Shown here piece by piece: positions 18,963-27,811 of a DNA stretch of 64,000 bases. Under the pieces are notes generated by a model. That model was not told the DNA's origin. It saw only the letters and a list, made by a program, of their open reading frames with translations, and ran no database searches. The stretch covers positions 868,001 to 932,000 of the forward strand of contig CALNXQ010000003.1 in assembly GCA_942490535.1 (NCBI GenBank). The letters run 5' to 3'. Within the stretch, counting starts at the first letter, position 1, and every line of letters begins with the position of its first letter. Made by a program: the position numbers and the translations under genes. Source of the DNA: JAEINY01 sp942490535 (GTDB lineage: Bacteria; Bacteroidota; Bacteroidia; Bacteroidales; Marinilabiliaceae).

Positions 18963-21900
18963 CTATTTTTTGACAAACTTGTATCGTTCCTGATCAGTAA
19001 TTAAATAATAAACGCCTGATTTCAGACTTGTCACATTTAGCGATTTCTTATCAAGATGACCTGACAAGACAAGAATCCCGGTATTACTATAAACATTAAA
19101 AGCACCTCCTGATGCACCTCCTTCTATATAAAGTAATCCGGAAGTCGGATTAGGATAGATTTTTAATACAACCTCCGAACCGAATTCATTAGAAGTTGAC
19201 ACTTGTACTGTTAATAATTGTGACACTCGATTGGCCGCATTAAAATTGGCATCGCCTGACTGATCCGCATGGATGGTACAACTCCCTGCCCCCACAATGT
19301 GTATTTCCCCATTGACAATCGTCGCCACAGCGGTGTTGGAACTGCTGTAAACAACCCCTAAACCACTACTCGATGAACCGCCTGGTGCAAAGTCTGCATC
19401 GCCATAGGTTTTATCCACTAAAGCATTGAACGTTATGGCCTGCTCAGCCTTATTCACGGTCAGCGATTGCGACACCCGGTTGGCTGAAGTGTAATTGGCA
19501 TCGCCTGATTGATCCGCATGAATGGTACATCCCCCTGCGCCCACAACGTGTATTTCACCATTGACAATCGTCGCCACAGCGGTGTTGGAACTGCTGTAAA
19601 CAACCCCTAAACCACTACTCGATGAACCGCCTGGTGCAAAATCAGCATCGCCATAGGTTTTATCCACTAAGGCATTGAACGTAATGGTCTGCTCAGCCTT
19701 ATTCACCGTCAACGATTGCGACACCCGGTTGGCTGAAGTGTAATTGACATCACCGGACTGATCCGCATGAATGGTACAACTCCCTGCGCCCACAACGTGT
19801 ATTTCACCATTGACAATCGTCGCCACAGCGGTGTTGGAACTGCTGTAAACAACCACTAAACCACTGCTCGATGAACCGCCTGGTGCAAAGTCTGCATCGC
19901 CATAGGTTTTATCCACTAAAGCATTGAACGTTATGGCCTGCTCAGCCTTATTCACGGTCAGCGATTGCGACACCCGGTTGGCTGAAGTGTAATTGGCATC
20001 GCCTGATTGATCCGCATGAATGGTACATCCCCCTGCGCCCACAACGTGTATTTCACCATTGACAATCGTCGCCACAGCGGTGTTGGAACTGCTGTAAACA
20101 ACCCCTAAACCACTACTCGATGAACCGCCTGGTGCAAAATCAGCATCGCCATAGGTTTTATCCACTAAGGCATTGAACGTAATGGTCTGCTCAGCCTTAT
20201 TCACCGTCAACGATTGCGACACCCGGTTGGCTGAAGTGTAATTGACATCACCGGACTGATCCGCATGAATGGTACAACTCCCTGCGCCCACAACGTGTAT
20301 TTCACCATTGACAATCGTCGCCACAGCGGTGTTGGAACTGCTGTAAACAACCCCTAAACCACTGCTCGATGAACCGCCTGGCCCAAAATCAGCAGCTCCA
20401 AAGGTTTTATCTGCCAAGGCATTGAACGTAATGGTCTGATCAGCCTTATTCACCGTCAACGATTGCGACACCCGGTTGGCTGAAGTGTAATTGGCATCGC
20501 CTGATTGATCCGCATGAATGGTACATCCCCCTGCGCCCACAACGTGTATTTCACCATTGACAATCGTCGCCACAGCGGTGTTGGAACTGCTGTATACAAC
20601 CCCTAAACCACTACTCGATGAACCGCCTGGCCCAAAATCAGCAGCTCCATAGGTTTTATCCGCCAAGGCATTGAACGTAATGGTCTGGCCTGCCTTATTC
20701 ACCGTCAACGATTGCGACACCCGGTTGGCTAAAGTGTAATTGGCATCGCCTGATTGATCCGCATGGATAGTGCAACTACCCGCACCCACAATGTGAACCT
20801 GGTTACTCACAATAGTGGCAACATTTTCATTCGAACTAGTATAAGTAACAGGTAAAGAACTGGAAGCACTTGCGCCAGGGGCAAAATCGGCATCTCCAAA
20901 TGTTTTTTCAGCAAGAGCATCAAAAGAAATGACCTGAGATTGCTTTGATGTTGTGAAAGTTTGTACTCCTCCATAGCTGGTCCCTTCAGAATTAATAGCA
21001 TACGCCTGAAAATAATAGGTAGTAACAGGAGAAAGTGATCCAATGCTTTCACTGAAAACACCTGATCCGTCTCCGTTCGTATTTTGTATTACCCCTGATT
21101 CATCTATCTCCGGTGTGGTCTCTGATATGGAATACACAATACCGCGCTCGGTAACAGCGGCCCCTCCATCTGAAGTTACTTCCCCACCCAAAGAGGCTGA
21201 AGTTGCCACAACGGAAGATGCAGGACTTGTTAGAAGGGTGGGAACAGTGAATGGATTATCTTTAATGTGCCATTCAAAATCATCCAAAGCGACATAATCT
21301 GTTAAGCCAGTAGAATAAAATTCCAATTCGTCAATATCGGCACTGTTCCATGCCGAAGCAAACAAACCGGTAGCCCAGCCGCCAATACCACCACTAATGG
21401 CTGAAGGAGTAACGGAAATCATTTGCTCCTGAACCACAATACCATTTTTCAATCCTTTAAATACGATTGGTGTCTCACTGGGTGATCCCCCTTTGTTGGT
21501 AGAAGCCCAAATAGCCACGCTATACAGATTCATTAATTTACCTGACTCTATTTTTACCGATCCCAACAATTGTTCTGAACAAGACTGATTATACTCTGAA
21601 TCAATATAATATCCTGACTCATTCGCCCCGTAACTAGCAATGTTAATCACTGTAAACTTACCCGTCAATGTAAAACTAGCTCCGTCCGAAAAACTTGTGG
21701 CTCCTGCTGATTCTGTTTCAAACGTTTCAATGCTTGCATCAATGGTGGTGAAGGTTTCTATACCACCATAACTAGTCCCCTGACCATTAATAGCATATGC
21801 TCGAAACGAATAATTGGTATTGGGTGAAAACACCTCATTGGTCTCACTAAAAACACCGGTACCGGAACCACTAATTACTTTTGCTACACCTGTTCCATCT

Positions 21901-22787
21901 ATTTCAGGAGTGTTATTGGTTGAGGTAACGGAATAAATCACCCCCCGTTCTGTGACCGCAGATCCACCATCATCCGTCACATTACCTCCCAAGACAGCTA
22001 TACATGATCTTACGGAAGAGGCAGAGGTGGTGGAAACAACAGGCTCACTACTTGAAGCTGTTACCGTATAGGTTTGCCCCTGATGAGATATAATATTACT
22101 ATCATGACCACTCCAGTTAGTTGTATTAACGACTCGTGCTTGCCAATCTTCAGCGGATGCCGCCGTAACAGGGCCGGTATACCACACATTATCAAAATCA
22201 GGATCCATCTGATGGGCTATAACTAAAGCATTAACGCCATCTGTTAAGCCGGGAGGCAAATCACTATTGGCATCAGTACCGCCTCCATTGCTTGTCCAAT
22301 CGTAGGTTTCGCCGTCCCCCACGCGCTTCTTATAGGACACTGCCCATAAAAAAACAGGACTTTCTTTTGTGCCCTGAAAAACCAGACATTGATCACCATA
22401 AGTAATAGAAAAAGCAGTGATATATGGATTTGCATGAGGTGAATAAGCTACAAAATTCGGATTTATGCCTGCCTTATCCTGAGTAACTACGGAACCAGCT
22501 AAAAGCCCTCCGCCAGGAACCACATAAGTACACATATCATAAACTCCGGCGGCGAAGGTTCCTCCTCCATCACAGGATGTGCGAAATGCGCCAGTGTTGG
22601 AATCCCAACCAATATCAGTAAAATGAATCTGAGTCCCGGATTCCAAATCCACTAAAGACATAAATGAGAAGGAATCATTTCCATCTGCATTCATATTTAA
22701 AACAACGATATCACCGGGTAATAGCGTTGTTTGCCCATTCGCCAACAAGGCGAAACAGGTAATTAATAGTAGTATCCATTTTCTCAT
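18963..22787 (-). CDS. T9SS type A repeat adhesin with seven 83-residue Ig-like repeats
   Basis: A 1274-residue secreted protein. The signal peptide is residues 1-18 (ending ALLANG). Residues 20-200 form a lamin-tail-like beta domain (LLPGDIVVLNMNADG, YTWDS-like Trp motifs). Two fibronectin-III-like modules flank a beta domain with an FETES-type jelly-roll look (modules around VLGGNVTDDGGSAVTERGVI and LGGEVTSDGGAAVTERGIVY). Seven Ig-like repeats of about 83 residues follow (ITFNALADKTYGDADFAPGG, SSNTAVATIVNGEIHVVGAG, TIHADQSGDANYTSANRVSQ). The end is a type A T9SS sorting domain (LKIYPNPTSGLLYIEGG, LKSGVYYLIT). Probably a stalked adhesin. It starts 26 bp after the formyltransferase stop on the same strand, so it may belong to that operon. 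Repeats are nearly identical in DNA, a sign of recent expansion. Confidence 0.88.
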   Translation of the reverse strand: MRKWILLLITCFALLANGQTTLLPGDIVVLNMNADGNDSFSFMSLVDLESGTQIHFTDIGWDSNTGAFRTSCDGGGTFAAGVYDMCTYVVPGGGLLAGSVVTQDKAGINPNFVAYSPHANPYITAFSITYGDQCLVFQGTKESPVFLWAVSYKKRVGDGETYDWTSNGGGTDANSDLPPGLTDGVNALVIAHQMDPDFDNVWYTGPVTAASAEDWQARVVNTTNWSGHDSNIISHQGQTYTVTASSSEPVVSTTSASSVRSCIAVLGGNVTDDGGSAVTERGVIYSVTSTNNTPEIDGTGVAKVISGSGTGVFSETNEVFSPNTNYSFRAYAINGQGTSYGGIETFTTIDASIETFETESAGATSFSDGASFTLTGKFTVINIASYGANESGYYIDSEYNQSCSEQLLGSVKIESGKLMNLYSVAIWASTNKGGSPSETPIVFKGLKNGIVVQEQMISVTPSAISGGIGGWATGLFASAWNSADIDELEFYSTGLTDYVALDDFEWHIKDNPFTVPTLLTSPASSVVATSASLGGEVTSDGGAAVTERGIVYSISETTPEIDESGVIQNTNGDGSGVFSESIGSLSPVTTYYFQAYAINSEGTSYGGVQTFTTSKQSQVISFDALAEKTFGDADFAPGASASSSLPVTYTSSNENVATIVSNQVHIVGAGSCTIHADQSGDANYTLANRVSQSLTVNKAGQTITFNALADKTYGAADFGPGGSSSSGLGVVYSSSNTAVATIVNGEIHVVGAGGCTIHADQSGDANYTSANRVSQSLTVNKADQTITFNALADKTFGAADFGPGGSSSSGLGVVYSSSNTAVATIVNGEIHVVGAGSCTIHADQSGDVNYTSANRVSQSLTVNKAEQTITFNALVDKTYGDADFAPGGSSSSGLGVVYSSSNTAVATIVNGEIHVVGAGGCTIHADQSGDANYTSANRVSQSLTVNKAEQAITFNALVDKTYGDADFAPGGSSSSGLVVVYSSSNTAVATIVNGEIHVVGAGSCTIHADQSGDVNYTSANRVSQSLTVNKAEQTITFNALVDKTYGDADFAPGGSSSSGLGVVYSSSNTAVATIVNGEIHVVGAGGCTIHADQSGDANYTSANRVSQSLTVNKAEQAITFNALVDKTYGDADFAPGGSSSSGLGVVYSSSNTAVATIVNGEIHIVGAGSCTIHADQSGDANFNAANRVSQLLTVQVSTSNEFGSEVVLKIYPNPTSGLLYIEGGASGGAFNVYSNTGILVLSGHLDKKSLNVTSLKSGVYYLITDQERYKFVKK
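19201..20936 (-). repeat. Tandem array of seven 249-bp coding repeats, with 498-bp higher-order unit
   Basis: Seven in-frame copies of a 249-bp unit lie in the adhesin gene. The marker TGCTCAGCC starts at 19441, 19690, 19939 and 20188, exactly 249 bp apart. Alternate copies share variants: CACGGTCAGCG after the markers at 19441 and 19939, CACCGTCAACG after those at 19690 and 20188. The last duplication therefore copied a two-repeat (498-bp) block. The first and last repeats are the most diverged. Confidence 0.93.
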
Positions 22788-22813
22788 GATAGTAATTTTA
22801 GTTTAATATCAGT

Positions 22814-23749
22814 TTAATTAAATCTATACTGATGAGTCATTCCCCATTTTATAGCTGTATTCGATGAAAAAAAACCATCAGACGACCAAAAAATAGTGGG
22901 CTGAATAAAAGTCTGATGAGCACAACAGATCCACATCGATCCATTTTTAATAATAAGGGAACCTGGTAGGTGATTTTTTAGAATCTCTGGAGGATTAGAA
23001 ACGATTGCTTCCACAATTCGAAGCTCACTAATATGGAAAAGCGTTAAAGCGCCTTTATTCCAAGGATTACAGGCATTGATAAGCGCCTGAATTGCGGCAG
23101 CATTTTGAGACATCCAATGGATCCGCACATCTGTCAACTCGGGCTTTTTCCAATACCTACCGTCAGTTTGCCTTTGCAATCGCAAGCTCTCTGGGTGCTC
23201 CAATAATTTTATTACATCACACAGAACGGCACCACCAAACTGAGCAAGGTTATTCAAGTGTAAGCCATGCGTGTGATTGGGCTTTATTTCCAATTTCTTT
23301 GTGAACAGAACAGGACCGGAGTCCCAATTTTCATCCATCTGGTGCACCGTGATGCCCCCATATGATTCCCCGTTTCGAATTTGCCAGAATATTGGATCTG
23401 CACTGCGGTATTGCGGTAAAAGGCCATAGTGGAAATTAAGAAAACCATGAGTGGGGATGGCTAATACAGTAGAAGGGATTTTATAGGGAAATGTCATCAC
23501 AAAAACCACATCGCAGGGCGCATCAATCAACCACTGCTTCACTTCTTTCTCAAAGGATTCTTCGGAGAAGGCTGTAACTGAAATATGGTTTTCATGAGCT
23601 AACTGCATAATTAAGTTCAATCGATTAATGGCCTTGCGTGGCATGCCAATGGAAAAAAATATTTTTTGTGACAGCAGTACACTGATGGCGGGTACCGCCA
23701 GTTCACTATTGCATAGCAGGTTGACGCTTAGTGTTGATTTCATCGACAT
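22814..23749 (-). CDS. 10-formyltetrahydrofolate-dependent formyltransferase family protein
   Basis: A 311-residue cytosolic enzyme with a formyltransferase N-terminal domain. The catalytic set is present: Asn105 and His107 in FLNFHYGLLPQYRSADP and Asp143 in the MDENWDSGPVL loop. GGITVHQM matches the family's GVT-x-H/F-x-M segment. A C-terminal domain from about 205 (ALINACNPWNKGALTLF) resembles the beta-barrel seen in methionyl-tRNA and sugar formyltransferases. It is less likely to be the housekeeping Fmt: the N-terminal GTPxFA motif is altered and the neighbours are unrelated to translation. It would transfer a formyl group to an amine on a sugar, amino acid or peptide; the acceptor is unknown. 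It overlaps the upstream binding-protein gene by 10 bp (coupled translation) and is followed 26 bp later by the repeat adhesin. Confidence 0.82.
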   Translation of the reverse strand: MSMKSTLSVNLLCNSELAVPAISVLLSQKIFFSIGMPRKAINRLNLIMQLAHENHISVTAFSEESFEKEVKQWLIDAPCDVVFVMTFPYKIPSTVLAIPTHGFLNFHYGLLPQYRSADPIFWQIRNGESYGGITVHQMDENWDSGPVLFTKKLEIKPNHTHGLHLNNLAQFGGAVLCDVIKLLEHPESLRLQRQTDGRYWKKPELTDVRIHWMSQNAAAIQALINACNPWNKGALTLFHISELRIVEAIVSNPPEILKNHLPGSLIIKNGSMWICCAHQTFIQPTIFWSSDGFFSSNTAIKWGMTHQYRFN

Positions 23750-24822
23750 AAATAGGTATTGTGCCAGCCAACATGATTGGCTACTGCATTTTTTTCAATT
23801 TCTGTACGAATAGAATCTATTGGATAAGCCAATGCAATGAGTTGTCCCGATTCGTGGAGATAATGGCTGCAGGACGTATACTGATTTTCGGTTATAAAAG
23901 CCACTTCTCCTCTGGGGCCCTGAATACTTACATCAAGTAACTGTCTGCAAAACTGGTCAGACCTAAATCCGCCATCTCTTGCGAAGCAAGAACTGACTAA
24001 CAAAGCAGTCTCATAACCCAGCATAGAAAATACACTAGGAGGTTTTCCGGTTTCCAGTACATATCTTTCAATAAACTGACTATTAGCTTCGTTATCCAAC
24101 GTTAAATACCAGGAAGCGATACTCCTAATATTATCCGTCCCGTCAAATACACCTGGAGAAGTAATAATTTTTTCAACAGGGAAAGCAGCCTCTGAAAGTT
24201 TTTGGAGTACCTCACGGCGTTCTTTCCCATAATAAGCAAGGAATACATAATCGACTTCCCGTTCCCTCAGAAGGTCCATTACATGTGGCCATTCTTGATC
24301 GATACTCTCTTTATGTGTGATTAAAATTCCCTGCGGTTCTCCACTACCTTTCGTTGCGGCTCCCGTTACATGAGCATAGGTAAGGGGAAAACCACTCGTG
24401 AAAAATGAAGTCATAACAGAATAGTGACGTCCCAGGCGTTCAGAAAACAATGCGCCTGACAACCAACAAGACTCCCACACCTGCAAGGTATTATGAAATA
24501 TAAAAGGAGACGAGTCTTTTCCTGAAAGTGGCAATCGGGCTCCCATACCCGAGAGAATACAAGGTGTTTGTGTAGCAGTAACGAGTTCATTAATGGACTT
24601 AGCGACTATAGAGTCAAGAAAAGCAATGATCAAATCCACTTCTTCATCAATAATAAGACGTCTGAAGGCTGGTAGAATATCTTTGGGCTCCCCCTTATCC
24701 ACATCTATAAAAGCTGTAAGAACATGGTCAACCTTTGAAAAAGTGAGCATTAAACCTCTTTTGAACTCTCTGGCTAAAAAGGGAAAATCATTAGAAAATG
24801 GTGTAACAATACCTAGCTTCAT
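23740..24822 (-). CDS. Type 1 periplasmic-binding-fold protein without signal peptide
   Basis: A 360-residue protein of the leucine/amide-binding (Peripla_BP_6-like) fold. It opens MKLGIVTPFSNDFPFLAREF, with the usual first strand and ligand helix, followed by the EVDLIIAFLDSIVA strand, TPCILSGMGARLPL, a hinge region, the second lobe (GKERREVLQKLSEAAF) and the MLGYETALLV helix. There is no signal peptide and no adjacent permease or ATPase, so it probably senses a ligand in the cytoplasm, as AmiC does, rather than feeding a transporter. That is inference. It overlaps the formyltransferase gene by 10 bp, which argues that the two work on one small molecule. A gap of 156 bp separates it from the tail-collar genes upstream. 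Confidence 0.72.
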   Translation of the reverse strand: MKLGIVTPFSNDFPFLAREFKRGLMLTFSKVDHVLTAFIDVDKGEPKDILPAFRRLIIDEEVDLIIAFLDSIVAKSINELVTATQTPCILSGMGARLPLSGKDSSPFIFHNTLQVWESCWLSGALFSERLGRHYSVMTSFFTSGFPLTYAHVTGAATKGSGEPQGILITHKESIDQEWPHVMDLLREREVDYVFLAYYGKERREVLQKLSEAAFPVEKIITSPGVFDGTDNIRSIASWYLTLDNEANSQFIERYVLETGKPPSVFSMLGYETALLVSSCFARDGGFRSDQFCRQLLDVSIQGPRGEVAFITENQYTSCSHYLHESGQLIALAYPIDSIRTEIEKNAVANHVGWHNTYLCR

Positions 24823-24978
24823 GTGTTTATAAGTATTATGAACAAGCTAAAATGAGTTTATCACACGCCACTATCAAACTAGTTACCTCCGCTTAAACTC
24901 AGACTACCTAAAAATAGGTTCCAATAAGAAACTTCCACTGAAGTTGATAACCCAATGGAAGTTTACACTCATAATCAA

Positions 24979-25581
24979 TCAGTTCCTGGATGGAAAAAGA
25001 CCCGCTGTACAAATGATCCAATTCATGCCAATGACAGGTGGCATATGCTCCAGTGGCTGACCTCCTCCTATATCTTCAATAGCGATATGACCTTGAACTG
25101 TGCCTTGAACAGTCAGATCAACATCAATTGGCGCCATGGTGGCATCGCTTTCATTACCGGTCATGTAACCACTTCCTACATTTGCCGGCACATTATTGGA
25201 TGGTGAACTGGCTTCCCCTATTTCATTGTAACATTTGGGTAGGACATTACCCGTTGCGTTTCCTGAAACTGATAAGTTGGGAGTCGCTCCGTGGTTATGA
25301 GTGGGTAAATGAGCCAAGCCAAGTTGAAATTGATTGGATCCGGCCTTTTGTCCCAGCCCATATTGACGCAATCCCGGGCCCGCACCCCAGCCTACCGGAA
25401 CACGTCCTCTCAGGTCGGGTAAACCAAAATTCATTCTGCCATCTCCACCATAAGTAACGCCTAGAACTGCATAAAGTGCTTGATTTTGCGAAATAGGAAT
25501 TAATTGTCCTTGACAAAAAGTCCAATTTCGGGGTGCAAAACTACCTCCAAAAGCTTTAATTTCGCCTAATGTTCCTTCCAT
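24979..25581 (-). CDS. Tail-collar (MdpB-like) protein 2
   Basis: A 200-residue protein opening MEGTLGEIKAFGGSFAPRNW and continuing CQGQLIPISQNQALYAVLG, YGGDGRMNFGLPDLRGRVPV. This is the phage tail-collar domain, also found in bacterial microcystin-dependent-type proteins. A His-rich loop (LAHLPTHNHG) follows, then a beta region and a fixed ending NWIICTAGLFPSRN. It is a paralogue of the next gene upstream, sharing start, collar and end. There are no phage head, tail or lysis genes around, so a prophage is unlikely. Collar domains trimerise in tail fibres, so a trimeric extracellular or surface role is possible. No signal peptide or T9SS tail is visible, and the export route is unknown. Confidence 0.85.
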   Translation of the reverse strand: MEGTLGEIKAFGGSFAPRNWTFCQGQLIPISQNQALYAVLGVTYGGDGRMNFGLPDLRGRVPVGWGAGPGLRQYGLGQKAGSNQFQLGLAHLPTHNHGATPNLSVSGNATGNVLPKCYNEIGEASSPSNNVPANVGSGYMTGNESDATMAPIDVDLTVQGTVQGHIAIEDIGGGQPLEHMPPVIGMNWIICTAGLFPSRN

Positions 25582-25650
25582 AAGAATTGAAATTTAATAA
25601 TTCGTACAAAAACTCATTTCTATTCATATAAATTAGTTGCAAAACCCATA

Positions 25651-26259
25651 TTAATTGCGCGACGGAAAGTCTCCGGTTAAACAAATAATCCAGTTGATCA
25701 CCGTCACGGGTGGCATATGGTGCAAGGATGACGAAGGATTCCCCGTTTCTTGAACAGTGATGGATCCCTCAACACTCCCATCTAAAACCAATGATGCTGG
25801 GATTGGAGCCATAGTGGCATCACTTTCGTTACTTGTCATATAGCCATTACCAACATTGGCCAGCACATTATTAGCCGGAGAACTGGCTTCGCCCTGTTCA
25901 TTAAAACATTTGGGCACAATGGTACCATGAGCAGTTCCTGTGACCGATAAATCAGTTGCAACTTGATGCGTATGGGCTGGCAAATGAGCCAGTGTCAGTG
26001 CTATTTGATCCACACCGGCCATTTCGCCAATTTGATAGCGATACTGATTACCAACTCCGAGTCCTTGTCCCAGGGGAATCCGGCCTCTTAAATCAGGTAA
26101 TTTAAAGGTGCTGCGCCCATCACCTCCAAATGAAGTACCCATCACAGCATACAACGCAGAATACTCAGAGATTGGCAAAGTTTGCCCTTGACAAACAGCC
26201 CAGTTTCGAGGTGCATAGTCGCCTGAAAATCCTCGAATTTCACCCATTGTTCCTTCCAT
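25651..26259 (-). CDS. Tail-collar (MdpB-like) protein 1
   Basis: A 202-residue paralogue of the downstream collar protein. I start it at 26259 (MEGTMGEIRGFSGDYAPRNW) by analogy with that gene, although the frame stays open to an ATG at 26292. The collar motif is CQGQTLPISEYSALYAVMG and FGGDGRSTFKLPDLRGRIPL; LAHLPAHTHQ gives the His-rich loop, and the end is NWIICLTGDFPSRN. The last third (GEASSPANNVLANVGNGYMT) is also shared with the paralogue. It lies 38 bp after the dioxygenase stop and 69 bp before its paralogue, all on one strand, so one transcript is likely. Confidence 0.85.
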   Translation of the reverse strand: MEGTMGEIRGFSGDYAPRNWAVCQGQTLPISEYSALYAVMGTSFGGDGRSTFKLPDLRGRIPLGQGLGVGNQYRYQIGEMAGVDQIALTLAHLPAHTHQVATDLSVTGTAHGTIVPKCFNEQGEASSPANNVLANVGNGYMTSNESDATMAPIPASLVLDGSVEGSITVQETGNPSSSLHHMPPVTVINWIICLTGDFPSRN

Positions 26260-26297
26260 AATTATTAATTTAATTAGTAAATTATAGTCCATTCCTT

Positions 26298-27131
26298 TTA
26301 AGTGAACTTGGTAAAAGAAAGTTCTCGCAATACATGACTGTTGTCCAACTCCGCTTTGAAAGCTTCAATAGTATCTTGTCGAGGTGGCGCAAATGGACCC
26401 CCGAAATAAACACGGTCTTGAAGATTTGTGGCATTCATCCAATGGTTCATTTGCACACGTGGCATCTGAAAAGTAGTGCCATAGAAATGTGGTAAAGCAT
26501 ATATACCATATACTAATACAAACCGGGTGCCGGGTGCTTTTCTCGGAAGCCCCCGATGCCAGGCACGCTGATCGATTAACAAAGCATCCTCCATCTTCAA
26601 ATAAATAGATTCCTGAACATGAGAAGTAAAAGGGGTAATTGATGCATCCCAATGGGAACCCGGAATAATTTCCGTCGGTCCATGATCATCGTCAATATCT
26701 TCAAAATAAAAGGCCAAAAAAACATCCTGTGGATAATGATACTCTCGCCCTGGCATGCCATCCGGCTCGCGGTCTTTATGCCACCCCGGTGCATACTGCC
26801 CCCGCGTTTCATCCGTTTCAATCACAATAATTGTAGTATGAATGGAGGGCATAGGCTTAGCCTGAGAACCAGATAAAGCAAATGGAAGAATTTGCCTTGC
26901 TCGGGGAGCCAATGCTGCCTGCATGTATTCTGATGAATCATCAGGGAGTGTATAGCTTAATCCATTATGAAACATGATGGCTTCCAATTGGGCTTTAAAC
27001 GAAGATACCGAATCACGCTTAAACACCTTGGGGAGTACCGCATACCCCCTTTGTTGGAAGTCATGAATCATGCTTGATAATTCCTCTTTGGAATACGTAT
27101 CTTCATTAAATAACAACCTTGCTTTCGCCAT
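26298..27131 (-). CDS. Phytanoyl-CoA dioxygenase (PhyH)-like Fe(II)/2-oxoglutarate oxygenase
   Basis: A 277-residue oxygenase of the double-stranded beta-helix type. The metal ligands can be placed: His118 and Asp120 in GWHKDREPDG and His192 in AWHRGLPRKAPGTRF, with Arg203 placed to hold 2-oxoglutarate. The region before is typical of the family (RGYAVLPKVFKRDSV at residues 28-42, FYFEDIDDDHGPTEIIPGSH at 141-160). Family members hydroxylate fatty acyl-CoAs, amino acids or natural products. Here it is the first gene of a same-strand series running into two collar proteins, so a protein or surface-polymer substrate is possible but unproven. No signal peptide, hence cytoplasmic. Confidence 0.85.
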   Translation of the reverse strand: MAKARLLFNEDTYSKEELSSMIHDFQQRGYAVLPKVFKRDSVSSFKAQLEAIMFHNGLSYTLPDDSSEYMQAALAPRARQILPFALSGSQAKPMPSIHTTIIVIETDETRGQYAPGWHKDREPDGMPGREYHYPQDVFLAFYFEDIDDDHGPTEIIPGSHWDASITPFTSHVQESIYLKMEDALLIDQRAWHRGLPRKAPGTRFVLVYGIYALPHFYGTTFQMPRVQMNHWMNATNLQDRVYFGGPFAPPRQDTIEAFKAELDNSHVLRELSFTKFT

Positions 27132-27389
27132 AATTATAGGATTACTATAATTAAGTTATGCCGAAAAAAATTAATATTCAACAATTTATTTGCATCAAAC
27201 CATAAAATAAATAACAACGCTTGTGCACATCCTCGCTATTCAAGGCTTTGAATAAAGAAAAAAATATTAATTTACGAAGAGGCGGTCCTTCAACAAGAAT
27301 GTGACCTGGCCATGAAGAATTGGACCTCAAAGTTACTAAACATTACAAGCTATAATTGGAAGCCAGTAGGGCGCAGTCCTTCAAGATAA
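27132..27389. other. Intergenic region upstream of the dioxygenase
   Basis: AT-rich DNA with a short open stretch at about 27280-27390 that continues into the IS3-type remnant. The promoter of the minus-strand dioxygenase series should lie in 27132-27230, but no convincing TAnnTTTG box was found there. Confidence 0.4.
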
Positions 27390-27563
27390 AATATCAAAGA
27401 CTTGGCATATGAATGGGATAACAGGTCAGAATCGATAGACCGTTGGCGGAATAATATGGCCCCTTAGAGAGCCATGAGTATATATGGTAAGGGAAATAGC
27501 AAACCAAACGAAGAAGAAAGAAAGATATTAACCTTAAAAATAGAATTGACCGATAGGGTTTGA
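27390..27563 (+). pseudogene. Remnant of an IS3-type orfA (helix-turn-helix subunit)
   Basis: Read in one frame from 27390, this gives IKDLAYEWDNRSESIDRWRN, a stop (TAG at 27465-27467), then SIYGKGNSKPNEEERKILTL and IELTDR before a TGA. The order IxxLAxEW...S-x-x-RWR...GxGNxKxxEEExxILxLxxEL matches the N-terminal half of IS3-family orfA proteins. There is no orfB, no start codon and no terminal repeat, so it is a decayed scrap. The resemblance is by motif only. Confidence 0.45.
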
Positions 27564-27811
27564 TCCCCTTTCATGAAAAAATCTAAAATTTGCACTTATA
27601 GCTTGTTTTTTCCTATCTTGAGGGTAAACACGTTCAATCTAGTATAATATAGCACAAAAGTCGTCAGGTATATGTTGAAGTTATATATACCAAAATATAA
27701 ATCGCTGCATCAACTCCACCTTAACGCATTATAATTCGTTTAATTGATTACAAAACACATACAATTAATGAGTCTGATTGTCGGATTAGTTAACAACTAA
27801 AAAAATCTGCA
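27564..27811. other. Intergenic region upstream of a histidine kinase
   Basis: AT-rich leader DNA of about 250 bp ahead of the plus-strand kinase gene, with no recognised repeat or hairpin. The A-rich run just before the ATG at 27812 fits the weak, A-rich translation starts usual in this phylum. Confidence 0.4.

Noticed and set aside
19201..20936. CRISPR-like regular repeat
   Set aside because: The 249-bp repeats are in frame within one secreted protein and encode Ig-like domains.
22814..23749. Housekeeping methionyl-tRNA formyltransferase
   Set aside because: The catalytic residues fit the superfamily, but the N-terminal motif is changed and there is no deformylase or translation gene nearby; a specialised enzyme is more likely, though not proven.
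24979..26259. Prophage, because of two tail-collar genes
   Set aside because: No capsid, portal, terminase, tail-tube, lysis or integrase genes are near; collar-domain proteins also occur outside phages.
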